Assembly (NCBI RefSeq): GCF_964199755.1
Contig: NC_133906.1
Location: 16,775,378-16,839,377 of the forward strand
Length of the DNA stretch: 64,000 nt
DNA from: Larus michahellis
Lineage: Eukaryota; Chordata; Aves; Charadriiformes; Laridae
Reading direction: 5' to 3'
Shown here: positions 23,801-37,615 of the stretch, in pieces
Numbering within the stretch: the stretch's first letter is position 1
Layout of the letters: every line of letters starts with the position of its first letter
Notes under the pieces: generated by a model
The model's database searches: none
Seen by the model: the letters and a program-made list of their open reading frames with translations, nothing else
What the model was told of the DNA's origin: nothing
Made by a program: the position numbers and the translations under genes

Positions 23801-26800
23801 TATTCTGGAAATTGCTCACAGAGATCAGCTAGAGAAGATACTTGCTACCTAGTCTGTTCCTCTGCTTCGGCAGCTTCATTTCCTTAAGTAGGTGAAAAAA
23901 TTCAGGGTTTATCTTCTTTTCCTCAAAACATAAAACCTACTTAAACTGCCAGGAGGTCCCAGACTATCGAAAGTGGAACAATTTGGCAACACAAAGAGAA
24001 GTCCTGGTTAGGCACCCATCAAAACTACATCCACAGCCCTGTGTCCCAGAAGTCAAGGATACCATGCCTTCATATCTACCCCAGCACAACATGGATTGTA
24101 ATGACAGACCCACCCCTTGTCCTTTTTCCTCTGGACAAAAAGAAAATCTCAAGTTAATATCGAGTTAGTAGATCTCTGGATTTTATTATCTTATCTTTGA
24201 TTATCTTGGATTATGTTGATTATTTAATGTGCCACAATTTAATCTTCGTAAGGAATGCTAATGTTTCTTTTGTTTAAAGCAAAGAGAGTGAGAAATCCAA
24301 CAGTGGACTGTTTAATTCCAGAGCAGCCAGCTGCTCTGAGAAGAGCCACATCTGAGCACACTCCCAATGCTCACCAAGACTTCTCTTTCCTGCACTTTCC
24401 CTAGGAGCTGCTGCCTGCAAGAGATACTTCTGTTCAGAGACAGAAAGGAGAGAGAAAAAAAACCCCGACTGTTAGCAAAGACTGGAACTCATGCTAAACT
24501 AGTGTTTCTAGTATATTCATCACAAACTGTCATGTGCTTTATAGCATATTAACTAACGTGACTAATACATCACATGCTCCTTTCCCCACCCTATCTTTGG
24601 GAGAGAAACATGTGCATGGACGTTTTGTATTTATTATTTTTTTTCCTTTAATAATGCACACACGTGTCACCAAATTTTGCTAGAAAAGGCCAGGCCAAAG
24701 CCAAGTACTTTACGCTGGAATACACACTTTTGGGTCAGTTCTCGAGAAAGTTCTGTTGCAAGAATCTCCATCTGATGAAGCTTTTAAAAATTCACCCCCA
24801 TACCGAGTTTCAGAAGATCACAAAAGAGGGAGAGGGGAAATTTCCACTCCCCTTAGCTTATATTTTCTCTTTTTGCTCGTTGCTGCAACGGGACCCCTAG
24901 CATAGACTGTCTAAACCCCAGAGCTATTTGGAAAACATGGGGTTGGGAAAAATAACCCAAGCAGAAGGACTGTCTACAACTAGCCTCTCCTCTCCTCCGT
25001 CCTCTGTACGCACCTACCCTTAAGGCTCAAGAGTCTCGATAAGGAAAATGAAACACCTTAGGCAACGATAAAACACATAGTAGAAGACAAGTGTTGAGTA
25101 TTTACACACTAGCAGTGCAGCATTACAGCAGACACTGATGAAGAGAGATGGTTGCTTTCTTTACGCCCCCAGGATTCATTGTCTCTTAGCCTGGGAACCT
25201 GTCTCCGTTCCCAAACATGGATATTTTTTTTGGCAGCAAGACGGAACAAAAGGCACAAAGAGAACTAAGAAAACCCTTTCAGTGAAACTGTAGTCTTTTT
25301 TTTTTCCTGTTACCCTAAGGACGGGAAACCTTTTAAGGATAGCTTATAACACGCCCAATCCTGCTACCTTTCTGGAAGGTGCTCAATGTTCATAAGGGAC
25401 CTAAAGGAATTAGGGTGCCTGCAGATTCCAGCCCAGCTTTTGACCTTGAAAAATTAATCCCCTACCTTTAGCACCAAAAATACCACAACATTTTGAAAAT
25501 GAAATCACTGTTATATTTGAGTGGGCGTGTTATTTCGAGGCAGCACTAATGTGATTATAAAATCGGTAGTGTCAGCTTATTGGCTCAGCTACAGACACTG
25601 ATCTGCTCGAGCGTCTGTTCCTCTAACCGGCTGCTTTGTCCCTCCTCAGCTCCGTGTAGACATAGATGCGATCCGATTCCCACTATTACAACAAGGAGAA
25701 AGAAACCCCTTCTTCTTGCAGTTGCCCAACTAATCTCCATGAAACTTGGTGCTTCCAGAGCACCTCATGTACTAAACGAGCACGGCATCTCCCTGGCTCG
25801 TGAAGACTAAAGCCCTTATATGTATATATACGTCCCAGCCCCGTGCAGGCTGGGCTTGCTGCTTCCAAGTGACAACAGCCAAAGGAAAAAGCCAAGTGGC
25901 AGCAGGCTCCAAACCTCCCAGCCTCACTCTTCGGGCTCCCCTCTGAATTTTCCTTTGCACTTGAGCTGCCTTTAAACATTTCCTCTCACCTATTACTGCA
26001 TCCTGGTAGCAAGTATTTGTTTTCCCCTGTTTCTCTGTGGGTGTCTGACAGACACTCAGTGGCTCGTGCTGCCAGGCACGGTTTAATGCTGTCAGTGGTG
26101 GGTGACTCACAGGTATCAGAGGTGTCAGTCCTGGCAGGATTGACTCAGCCTTCATCCTTTGGCAGTGGATGGAAATAAAATGCAACTTCCATTGTGTCTG
26201 AGGCAGCTTTTCAGACATGGCCATACCAATACAGCTTTGAGTGTATAGGATCTGTAAAGATCCTATAGGTGGCTTGCTCTTCTGGCTTGCTGGTTTTTCT
26301 CACTTCTTTGTGCTGGATCATTCAGCTGCCTCTGTGCACCTCAAAGACCATTGTGGTTCATTGCTACCACAGTCATCCCAAAGCCAGGTGAATGCCGTGT
26401 TCCCCTTACTGACAGTGGTGACTTGGAAATCCTACCATTAAAAACCTGTCAAATAGCTGCTTTGCTGCTTGCACAGCAAGAACATCTCTGTTCTCAGTGA
26501 AAGTAAAAGGTATCCGAGTAAAATACTACCTACCCATCTTTCCCTCCTGTGACCAGCCTCAACGCACTGTGCAATGCCCTCAGGCCAAACTCCAAACTTT
26601 CCTTATGAAGACTACATACGGCTGTCTGACCTGCACAGAGTATGGAAACATGAGGCATGAATCCAACATGAGCTGTGTTTGACCACAGTACCAAACTTAC
26701 AAGCTGTGGAAACTTGACAGGCACTTCACGCAATGGTCAAGATGTTCATTATGTAGATGAGTATCTACTAATCTCAGAGTGAGAACATGTAATTTCTCAT

Positions 26801-28592
26801 CATTATGCTACATGAACTAACGCTGTTGCACCTTCCTCAGAAACCCAGCACAATATCAGTTAAAAGCCTGGACATCTTCAGCCTCAAACCCCAAACAACT
26901 CACCCCAAACTGTTTTTAATGCTAGGCCTGCCAATAAATTGGGCAAGTGAAATGGTGGTGGTGAAAAAACAAGCATGCCCACCCTGTCTTGGCATGTTTA
27001 GGGGAGTCTGAGCTGTGCTGTGGATGCGAGGGGCCAAGCCCGTGACTGTACACAGAAAGCCAGAAGTGAGATTCTTCTGCTTCGCTGTCCTGAACAATCA
27101 TTTGCTCTCTATATCTGAGAGAATTTGTGCCAGTCTAAGAGGTTTTCCCCTTATAATCTAATTGTTACTTGTAAAAATGGACATATATTTAAAAAACGAA
27201 ACTCATGAACTGCCTGAGTTCACAAATCGTTCAGATTGCATTTAAAAGTCTTTTCTGATCTTCGGAATCTGGTGTCCAGCCTAACAAGAAGAGGTTGATG
27301 GTCCCTCTTTAAAGAGAGACACTAAGACTGTTCAGTGCCAAATCTCTGCTGTGGCTTACACCGAATATTCACCCAGTGACCGCCTTCCTGCTTATTCCCA
27401 GGGGTTTTCAGTCAAGAACACAGCTTTGTACTTTTGACAATCGGTTGGAGTAAGGGGATGGAAGCAAGAGAGATGAGTCCCAATGCTAAATGTGACTGGT
27501 ACGCACACACATGGATTTTGCATGGAGAGTCCGTGCAGATGCTGAGATAACCGAGCCAGTCTGCACAAGTCAAATGAGCTTTGAGCATAACAGAAACGTA
27601 GCTACACTAGCGCCAGGACAATTTTAAGTCCAGAAGCAGCACAGCCAGGTTTGCCCAGGGCTGAGCTCAGTGGGATCCACACCGTCCCTTCGGAGCTCCA
27701 GCTGGGCAGCTTTATGCAGGTTTTCCACACCTCTGTGGTACTCCATTCTCCTTTACCTCAAACACTGCAGACACAGCCACAGAGAAAACCTGCTCTTTAC
27801 CAGGGTATACAGCAACCCCTGCACTCCCTGAAGATATGGAAAACAGGAAGGATAAAGGAAAGAATCACTGGGTAGAAAGGAACCACTATTTATGAATGCT
27901 GATAAGTAAAAATAATAACTTTTTCTGCATTTGTGTTCATTATTTTAATTTAAACACAACTTGGAAGAAAAAGTCCTTGAAACACATTATTTTCTCCATG
28001 CGCACACATCAGACTCAAACCCACTCTGCCTAAGGCTGTTATGCCAACAGGAAGATCCACAGCACCTTCCCGGGGTTCTCCATCAGCTGGGAGGCACCTC
28101 TGTCTCCCTGTGCTCGTTGTCCAGGCTCCCTTTATAGTCAGCAGAGAAAGCCAGATACTCCTAGGGCACAATTAATTTTATCCCAAGTTAGTTGCCTCCC
28201 TATTGGCTACCATGGAGTCTAGACAAGTAGTTCAGATGGAGACACCCAGAGTCACACAAGAGGAAACCCACGCCAGCATCTGGGAGGATGCGCACAGCCC
28301 TTCCCTCCCAAACCCAAGGGCCTTGAAAAAGGATTCCCAAATATTTTTGTGCTGCAAAGCGAGAAGCAAGGTTGGAGCCATGGCACAGCCACAGGGATGT
28401 CCACAGCCCTCGGGAGCAGCAGCTCTAGGAGGTGGCTACAGGTAGTGCTACAAAACACGTCCTGCAAACACATGCAAGGGCTATGAGCCATTTTAAAGTT
28501 GTTTTCTGAACTTACATTACTTGGCACCTATAGCACATTCTCCCTTTGCTGCAGCTGAAGAGGTTCCCTGCAAGTGAGTCCAGCGTGGTCCA

Positions 28593-28690
28593 TGCCTTCC
28601 TGTCCAACCTGCTCTGGGTGACCCTGCTTTGGCAGGGGGTTGGACTAGATGATCTCCAAAGGTGTCTTCCAACCCCGACCATTCTGTGAT
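28593..28690 (+). mobile_element. CR1 LINE fragment, 3' end, plus orientation
   Basis: It has the characteristic CR1 3' segment: CTGGGTGACCCTGCTTTGGC, then GGGGTTGGACTAGATGATCT, and it ends ATTCTGTGAT, the short terminal repeat of CR1. Only the last 100 bp or so are present, the usual 5' truncation of CR1 copies. Confidence 0.85.
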
Positions 28691-29394
28691 GAGGATGGGA
28701 GGAGTACAGGGAAGGGCCAGGTGAGCAGGATGGGCAAACGCCGTTTCTTGCCCAGTGAAGGCAGGAAGGTGGCCCCGGGCAGCTGCCTGGTCTGGCTTGC
28801 AGAGCCACCCACCTTCGGGCTGAGGGAAGCACCAGCGAGAGGGTTGTTAGCTACCAAAATGGGAATGAATAAAAGATTCGCTGTTCTTCCTTTCAGGACA
28901 CATTCCTGGACGCCAGCGTGGTGCTGAGGCTGATGCTTATCTCAGATTTGGCCCTCAATTGCAGCAATCGTCCCACAGCTGTGCTTATGGTCCTCCCGCA
29001 CCCCGAGCACGTGCTTCTGCCAGTCTGGGCAGGTGGGGACGGTCCCCAGGCGCTTCACTGAAATCGCCTAAAAACTCACAACAAACTGCAGCACCAGCCC
29101 TTGAACGAACTCCAGACCTCACCTTAACTCCAAACCTCAGCATGGTAAAAGAAGGGCAACTTAAATATTATTGTCTTGGTAAATGAGGAGAAAATTAAAA
29201 AAGAAAAAAAATCACGTACGTTGGAGCTTTCCATGTCAGTTTTCCCATTTCCCTCCCTCATGCACTTTCTGCAGCAGCAATCTGTCCTTTCTCTAAACGC
29301 TGAGCAATCCCAGCACTAAACTAATCAATATTAATAGCGATGGGCTCGGGCAGGGGGAGGAGAGGAGAGGAGGGATTACCCTGACCTTTTTCAA

Positions 29395-29446
29395 CTCACA
29401 CTGCCTCAGACGGCCACCAAGCAGCTGAGGAGAGAGCAGCCAGACG
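29395..29446 (+). other. Possible first (non-coding) exon of the beta-thymosin gene
   Basis: Beta-thymosin genes normally have a non-coding first exon. A GC-richer block here ends at a possible donor (CAGACG followed by gtaatg). No TATA box or initiator settles the choice, and another upstream exon is equally possible. Low confidence. Confidence 0.25.
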
Positions 29447-30119
29447 GTAATGCCATGTGGTTTTAGTAGCTTTTCATTTTTTTTAAGTTTTTTTTTTGCC
29501 TGTGCATATTTACTTCTGTTGTCTCAGTGCAGATAGCAATGAAATCTGATTGTCTTCAGGAAGGAAAAAATATAATTATATTAGCCATCTCCGGGCCGAA
29601 CCTCGCCTTGATGGCAAACTCCGTTGAAATCGGGGGAATAATGCCCAGACTGGATTTTAACTTGAATTTCTATTAAAAACAGGAATCGGATTAGGGAAGT
29701 TTTGACAGGTGAAGTGTCGAATGCCGGTGTGCTTTGTGGATTTCTCTTATACTCGAGTATAATCAAACCCATTGAGCCTGCGACTGGGATATTGAGTGCG
29801 AGAGCAAACAAAGGGCTGGGTGAACCGGTCCTCTATTGTTAAGCACAAGTGTCCACAGCAGCTCATCCAGATACAGGGGTATGTATGCACTCAGGACAGG
29901 CTGCTCAGAATTAAAGACAAATCCTATTACTTAAAACGAAATCATAATTGAAGCTCTTTGTTCGTATTGGATTTGGGGTTTATTGTAGACTTTCTGGTTA
30001 GCAGCATTCCTGCAAATAGAGGTTTACGTCAGGAGGCACTGTGGATTTTTGGCAATTAATGCATTGTCTTTTCTTTACTGAGATATTCGTGTTTCCATGT
30101 GCAAAATATGATTTTTTAG

Positions 30120-31523
<1,404 letters not shown>

Positions 31524-31838
31524 GCGTAAAATTGAAGATGTGACTGTTGCTTCTTCAGTGGGGTTTTGGCTTCTGAGTTGGGTTGTTCGTTTTGTACGTT
31601 CCTCCCCCCCCCCCCCAATGTTTGTTGCCCATTTATTTTAGCATTGTTGACCATTTCTTTCAGCAAACATTTGCTCATTTCATGTTCCTGGGGGAATAAG
31701 TTTGTTTTGTGTTTGTTGAACAAGATACTATGTATTTGTGTTTGTATTCTTAAAACTGTAATTCCAAGTTCTGTATCAACCCCATTACTTGCCAAAAAAA
31801 AAACCAATTTGCATAAAAATTGTTTTCCTAAACCTCAC

Positions 31839-31844
31839 AATAAA
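31839..31844 (+). terminator. Poly-A signal of the beta-thymosin gene
   Basis: Canonical AATAAA about 315 bases after the stop codon, followed by T- and GT-containing sequence (GGTTTCTTCTG). It is the first such signal after the coding sequence. Confidence 0.7.
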
Positions 31845-33157
31845 CAGGTTTCTTCTGATCAGCTGTCTTTGAGCCTTGCAGAAATAGGGTTTACGCTGCA
31901 ACCCCTGTAGCTTCCTTCTGGCTTTGTTTGCATCGCCAGAGGGTCTAGAGAGCACGGCCAGGCTGGAGGGAGTTACCCCGGCACCCACAGGTCCCCCGGT
32001 TGGCACACGGCCTCTTGCCACCAGCACATCCACCTCTATCCCGCAGACTCCCGGAGCCCTGAATGGCACCAACCCCCCAGGAATCCCCCAACTGCTTTCA
32101 CGGCAGCCTGGAAACTTCACTCGCTTTCCCCGTCTCTCTCCAAAGAGCATTTCAGGGCAACTCTGAGGGGAAAAATTTGTCTGCTAGTAGCTCCTAAGCT
32201 GTTAAACCCCCAGCTCAGCAACAGGCAAGAATAAAATGAGAGGCTACTGACCTGCTTCGGTCCTGTCCAACAAGAGGCTACAGGTCTCAGAGAGAAGTAC
32301 CCACTTACAAATCCCCTGAAAAATTGATGATTGGGTTGAGGAAAGGCTCAAATTAGCATCTTGGGTGGGAGAAAGGTTCCAGCACCCTCTTTGCAGTTTT
32401 TTTGCTCCCTTTAGCCTGCCAAGATCTGATCAGCCTTGGCACAACCGCAGTGACACAGCCTTTGGCCCACCTGGTATCAAGCGATCCAGGAACGCGAGAA
32501 GTTATCGGAGGGAGAAGGAAAGAAATTTATTATTGCACTGATTTTCCTGGGATAAGAAAGAGACCTTCAGCAGCACAGGGGTGTAGGACACAAACCTTCA
32601 AAGCAAGCAAGGTCTCCCTAAATCTCCCTCTCTGGTGGTGCAATAACACCCTCACTGGTCTGCAGGGGGCTCAGCAAAAATAGACTCTGCGACCAGCTCA
32701 GGGGACTCTCCAATTACATGCTAACACATTATCTCTGGAATTAATTTGCAATCATATTAGATAAACAAGTGCTTACTCTGGGAGGATAAACGGCTGTCCC
32801 TGGAGCTTCAGTTTGATCTTACTTGCGCTGTGAAATAGGAATAATTCTGTGCACTTTGGTGGGATTACTCTGGGTTTTTACCTGCATAAGGCAAGACAGA
32901 AACTGCCCACAGGCTTCAGAAAACAGAAACAAATGGTGGGGCCAGTGTTTGGAAAGCTCTCATTTACTTAAGGGTTGCTTGACACTTGACATTTAACATG
33001 AAGAGCCAGAACTGCAATTAAACAATAGCAGCATAGCCACAAAACGTGTGACTTTCGGTGGCAAGGAAAAGTAAACAGAGGTGGCCAAGAGACCACGGGA
33101 AAGTGACTCATGCCCCCACCTCACCCCAGCACGCTTCAAGGTCAAAGAGCCTTTGAC

Positions 33158-33203
33158 ATTATTTAAATATCTCCTTTGGTATTATTTAAATATCTCCTTT
33201 GGT
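33158..33203. repeat. Perfect 23-bp tandem duplication
   Basis: The unit ATTATTTAAATATCTCCTTT plus GGT occurs twice with no mismatch (33158-33180 and 33181-33203). Identity suggests a recent duplication. Confidence 0.95.
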
Positions 33204-36200
33204 GGCTGTTCCTTCGTAGTGCAGTCAGAGACCACACTTAGTGCGACAGCACCTACTGGAAACTCATGTATTTAGTACCATTCAATCAGATTTAGCCATT
33301 ACTTTTCCACAGGCTGATTTTTAAGCACCATATTGTACTCAGCGGGTGAGCCCGCAGACTAGACTTTCTCCTTGTTTTTGCCAGGAGACAGCATTTTGTG
33401 CCACGTGACGATCTCCCTCCTTCTCTGCCAGTTCAGAGCGTCTGCCAACTCGCCCGGCACAATACGCCGTAAATCACCAAGAAACCTCTTTGGCTGGTGT
33501 TGGTGCCCCCAGGTTCCCCCAGAAACTCAAGGTCTGGGCTGTGTCCTCAAGCCTGCACTTGGCAGGAGGAAGGGAAGGAAGGTCTGGCCAGAGCAAGAAA
33601 ACAACAGAGATGTTCTCCTCTCATGTTTACTCAGATACAAAGGATTAGCAGCGATGTGAGAGATCAGAGCACCGTCTGCAGCTCTGGAGATATCAAAGAT
33701 GTCCAAGCACTTGGCTGGGAGCGGCTCCTGGTGCCGCTGCAGAGCTCACTCTGCCCCCATGAAACCTCCTCCCCATTTAGCTGTCTGCATTTAAAGCCTG
33801 ACACCATACACCCAAAGTCTCAGCACATTTATTCACGTGTCTCACCCCACTGAAAAGGCTGCGCAGCCGAGAAAAAACTTCAGCCAAGTTCCCCACCCTG
33901 GGTCTGACCACGAAAGCTGCCGAGCCGCAGCAGGGTACGCAGCAGCGGGAAAAACTCCACAAGGTTAAAGGCTGGATCTTCCAACCTTCACCCACCCACC
34001 ACAGGTAGAACAAGGGTTTATGACAGGGTTTGGAGACCATTTCTTTCACTTTTAGCAGCTAAGAGAGGCTTAAAGTTAAAGACATGTAGTTACAGTACCC
34101 CAATTTGAGAAGCGTCCCTCTCTGCTCCTGTGTGAAACCACTTCAGCCCAGGAACTGCACCATGAGATTAATGTTTGTCAAAAACAGGGACGTGTCTGGC
34201 TCCCTGTTATCTTCATCAAAGAGCATCACGGCCCTTATCTGTGGGGCAAGCTGGGGACACAGACCGGGAAGCTGCTCATCATTTAAGGCCGAGACAGTGA
34301 ATTTTCATCATTCCAGTCATTACACTAAGGAAATATTTGTTCCTGCCATTGGAAGGGAGCTATGAGACAAGCCAAACCAAACACTTTGCCCACACCTAGG
34401 AAACACCTTCTGGGTGTTAACCTGCTCCTGACCTTCACTCCCAGGAAGGGCATCCTCCAGCGCCGAGGCTCTCCGGCAGCCAGCCGCTCCAGGAGCTAAG
34501 GTCCTTCCCCAGCCTCCCTGCTGGTAGGCAGCCGAGCTGCAGACAACCTCATCAGCAAACTCAACCAGCTCCAAGTGGGAAACTTAAATATTTTTGCTAA
34601 TTAGCAACAGCCCTTCGCTGTTTAGGTCCTTTACATAACGAGATGTTACCTTGCAACTCCTCCAAAGGAAAAACACCTTCCATGCTGATCCAGTTACAGG
34701 AAAAAAAAATCATTATATGTTGATAAACACCAGTTTTCTCGGCATCGCCATGAAGCCAACCTTGCACCATGCATCCCGGGGACAGGGCCAGCCCTCCGGG
34801 GATCCCAGCCGAGTCCCCCCACCCCTGTGAGTCACCTCTAATTGCTCTGCACAGTGGCAGCGAGCCCCAGCTGAGCAGAGGAAACCTGCATTCCTGTCCT
34901 TATTATACAGAAGTGAGCTGATCTACTAAATCTCATTAGGCAAGCATTTGATAACAGCGAAAGCCAGGGAGGACAAACCCTGAATCAAGCTCTCCTAAGA
35001 AAAGGGCACGTGTCTTTGCGTCTCAGCTGGAGCCCAGCTAAAATCCCCTGGAGATCCTGCTGATCCCAGCTCAGGTAGCACAGACTGAGACCCAAAGCAC
35101 ACGTGGGGACTTTTTCCAAATACGTTTGCAGGTTCTCACTTATTTGGGTCATCAGCCCCGTGGCTGCTGAGGCATCGCACAGCAAACCCTTAGGTCCAGC
35201 TCTGCAGCCATGAGGGCAGGCAGCGTTGACCACTGTCTGGTTCACTGCAACAAATGCTGAGATGACCATGCAAGGCCAAGGCTGGAGAAGTCTTAGCTTG
35301 GGGGAAACACCTCTGTGTGTTTCTGCTCTGCTAGTGGCGGTGCTCCTGACACAGCAGAGACCTCTCCTACTAAGTGAAGAACAGGGAAAGAAACAACGTG
35401 TGGATGTGAGGGACACAAGCTCAGCAGGATCGGGGGGTCTAATCTGCGGCTGGGTGGGAAGGAGGAGGTCGGGGGGCCGGGAGTGCAGCCAAGGATGTGC
35501 CCACGGCAGCAGAAACTCGAGGCAGAAGAAGCCGGGGTGAATCTTGTGCCTCTGCCCAGCTCCCCCCTTGTTTTTTCCAAAAACACCGGGTGAAAACAAT
35601 AGTCTTTTAAGAAGCACTAACCTTCTGGTGCCAAGCTGGGGGAGCCTCCCACACCACACACGGGCAAACAAAGCCGCTGTGTCCTCCCGGAGCCTGGCCA
35701 CGGGCAGCCGGCCCCGGCTGCTCCACCGGCTCCTACCCAGTGGGTCTGTGGGTCCCTGGCAAGCTCTGGCTGTCCCAACACAATGCTGGGCACCGAGATG
35801 TGTCCCAGCAGCGAAACCAGCTCAGCCTTGGACGTGAAACACGGCGCGGGGACGGTTGGGGCTGAGCCAGGGTATGTGGGAGCAGGTGTGTGCATGTGCG
35901 GGGGTGTTTCTCCAGCTCAAACCCAACACCGCTCAAACTGACAGCAGGGTAAGCTCTCGTTTCATCTGCTGCGGCGGGGATCTGTGCCGGGAAAGGCGGC
36001 TCCGTGTGTTTTCTGTCTTCTCAGAAGAGCTGGCTTGGGAAGGAACAGTTGCTGGGGATGGTTCACACACATCTTGTACGCTGTGCTGACAACAGCTCTT
36101 GACAACTCCTACCATCAACTGCAAATCTCCCAACACTTTGTGTTTGCTCCGAGGCCCAGCTCCAGAACTCATTCGATTGATGGGGAATCAGGAAAATAGG

Positions 36201-36669
36201 GAGTGGAGAAGGGAGCAAAAGGGGACTTCTAGCTGATGTGGTCAGAGACACATGTGAAAATGGGGTCTTTTAGGGCTCTGGCAGTAGGCAGTGAATTAAA
36301 AGAATGAATTTTTCAAAATAAAAACAACAATCTCAGGAATTCTAAGCTGGTCTCGTGAATTTAGAGGCCAACTCAGTATTGAAATTTTTGGGTTTGGCAA
36401 CAAGCAGGATGGAAAAAAATGATGTGTGACTCCAAGTGGGTGTTTTCAAACAGCATCTTGTTTGGGGAAAATAATCCCTCTTGGTCTGCTTTGTTTTCTC
36501 GTGATGCTAGAAATAATTCTCCTCCTCAGAGGGAAGAACTGGGTTTTTCTTTTCCTGTCTGACCATGGGAGCTACACCAGGTCACCTCTGCCTGTGGCTG
36601 GTTCCCCTGTCCCTGCTAGCACGGGTGTCACCACCTCAAAGTGTTGAAGAAACACGTGTGCGGGTCCTA

Positions 36670-36840
36670 TATAGAATTATAGAATGGTTTGGGTTGGAAG
36701 GGACCTTAAAGACCACCCACTCCCACCCCCCTGCCCTGGGCAGGGACACCTCCCACCAGACCAGGTTGCTCCAAGCCCCATCCAACCTGGTCTTGAACCC
36801 CTCCAGGGATGGGGCAAGCACAACTTCTCTGGGAAACCGA
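36670..36840 (-). mobile_element. CR1 LINE fragment, minus orientation
   Basis: It starts with the reversed CR1 3' terminal repeats (ATAGAATTATAGAATGG) and continues GGTTGGAAGGGACCTTAAAG, CCCTGGGCAGGGACACCTCC and GAACCCCTCCAGGGATGGGG. The element's 3' end is on the left, so it lies on the minus strand. It is 5'-truncated at about 36,840. Confidence 0.93.
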
Positions 36841-37575
36841 TGTCACACGTTTCATTTAGCAATGAAGAAATGAGCTGTGAGATGCCCTGGGCGAAGGTGC
36901 ACCCCTCGGGGGCTGAGCCCCAGGGCAGGGGATGGAGGCAGCAGGGATGCCCTGGGGCAGCAGCATCACTCCTGGGACCCTTCTCTCTGGGGAGCAAGAG
37001 CACCAATAGCAAATAGCACTCTCATAGCTCCATAATGGCTTTATAACAGCTCCAGCCTCCCCACCGCTCCTCCTGACTGGTACCATTTTATTTCTGTCCT
37101 GTGCAGGCTCCTCTTTCAGTGGGAGCTGGGTAACCCAAGCCCATGGTGCTGCTTCATGCCAGCTCCAGCACGGACCTCACCTGCTACCGGCAGGGCTGGC
37201 AAGGAGTGAGGGTGTTTGGAGAGAGAAGGCATCAAACAGCTTTTGTGCCAGCTCCAGTTCTCCCACGTTGGCAGATATCCCCAGTAACGCTAATGACTTT
37301 GGTGGCAATAATCCAGATTGAGACAGGGGCAGCTAAAATGGTATTAGCTGGGTGCAGGAGGGCGGCGGGCGCTGCCGGAGAATGGCTCTTGCCCATCCAG
37401 CACTCCCCACATCTTGGTCACGCTGCAAAGGGAGGTGTTTTCTCTACCGAGGGCGTCAGAGCGGGGAAAACCTGGAGGGAACTGCTCCCAGCGTGAGCGA
37501 GTGGGGATTTGTCATGACCGCACGGTAAACACGGACCTGCCCAGACATCCCCCCACTGCGGGGCAGCCCCGGGGC

Positions 37576-37615
37576 AGCACGGCGTGGCATGGCACGGCAC
37601 AGCACGGCATGGTGC
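37576..37615. repeat. Degenerate pentamer array (GGCAT/GGCAC)
   Basis: Eight consecutive 5-base units of the form GGCAY or close variants (AGCAC, GGCGT, GGTGC). A second short array of the same unit lies at 45708-45727. Confidence 0.8.

Larger units (their letters stand above)
19381..29300. other. Intergenic region between the FAM13B promoter and the beta-thymosin gene
   Basis: About 10 kb. I see no coding exon with family similarity on either strand. Contents noted separately are a 63-bp tandem duplication, an interferon-response-like motif and a CR1 fragment. All open frames here are short and lack splice support. Confidence 0.6.

Noticed and set aside
34985-35701. 238-codon minus-strand open frame
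   Set aside because: Cys/Leu/Pro-rich with several overlapping frames on both strands, no recognised domain and no promoter or splice context.
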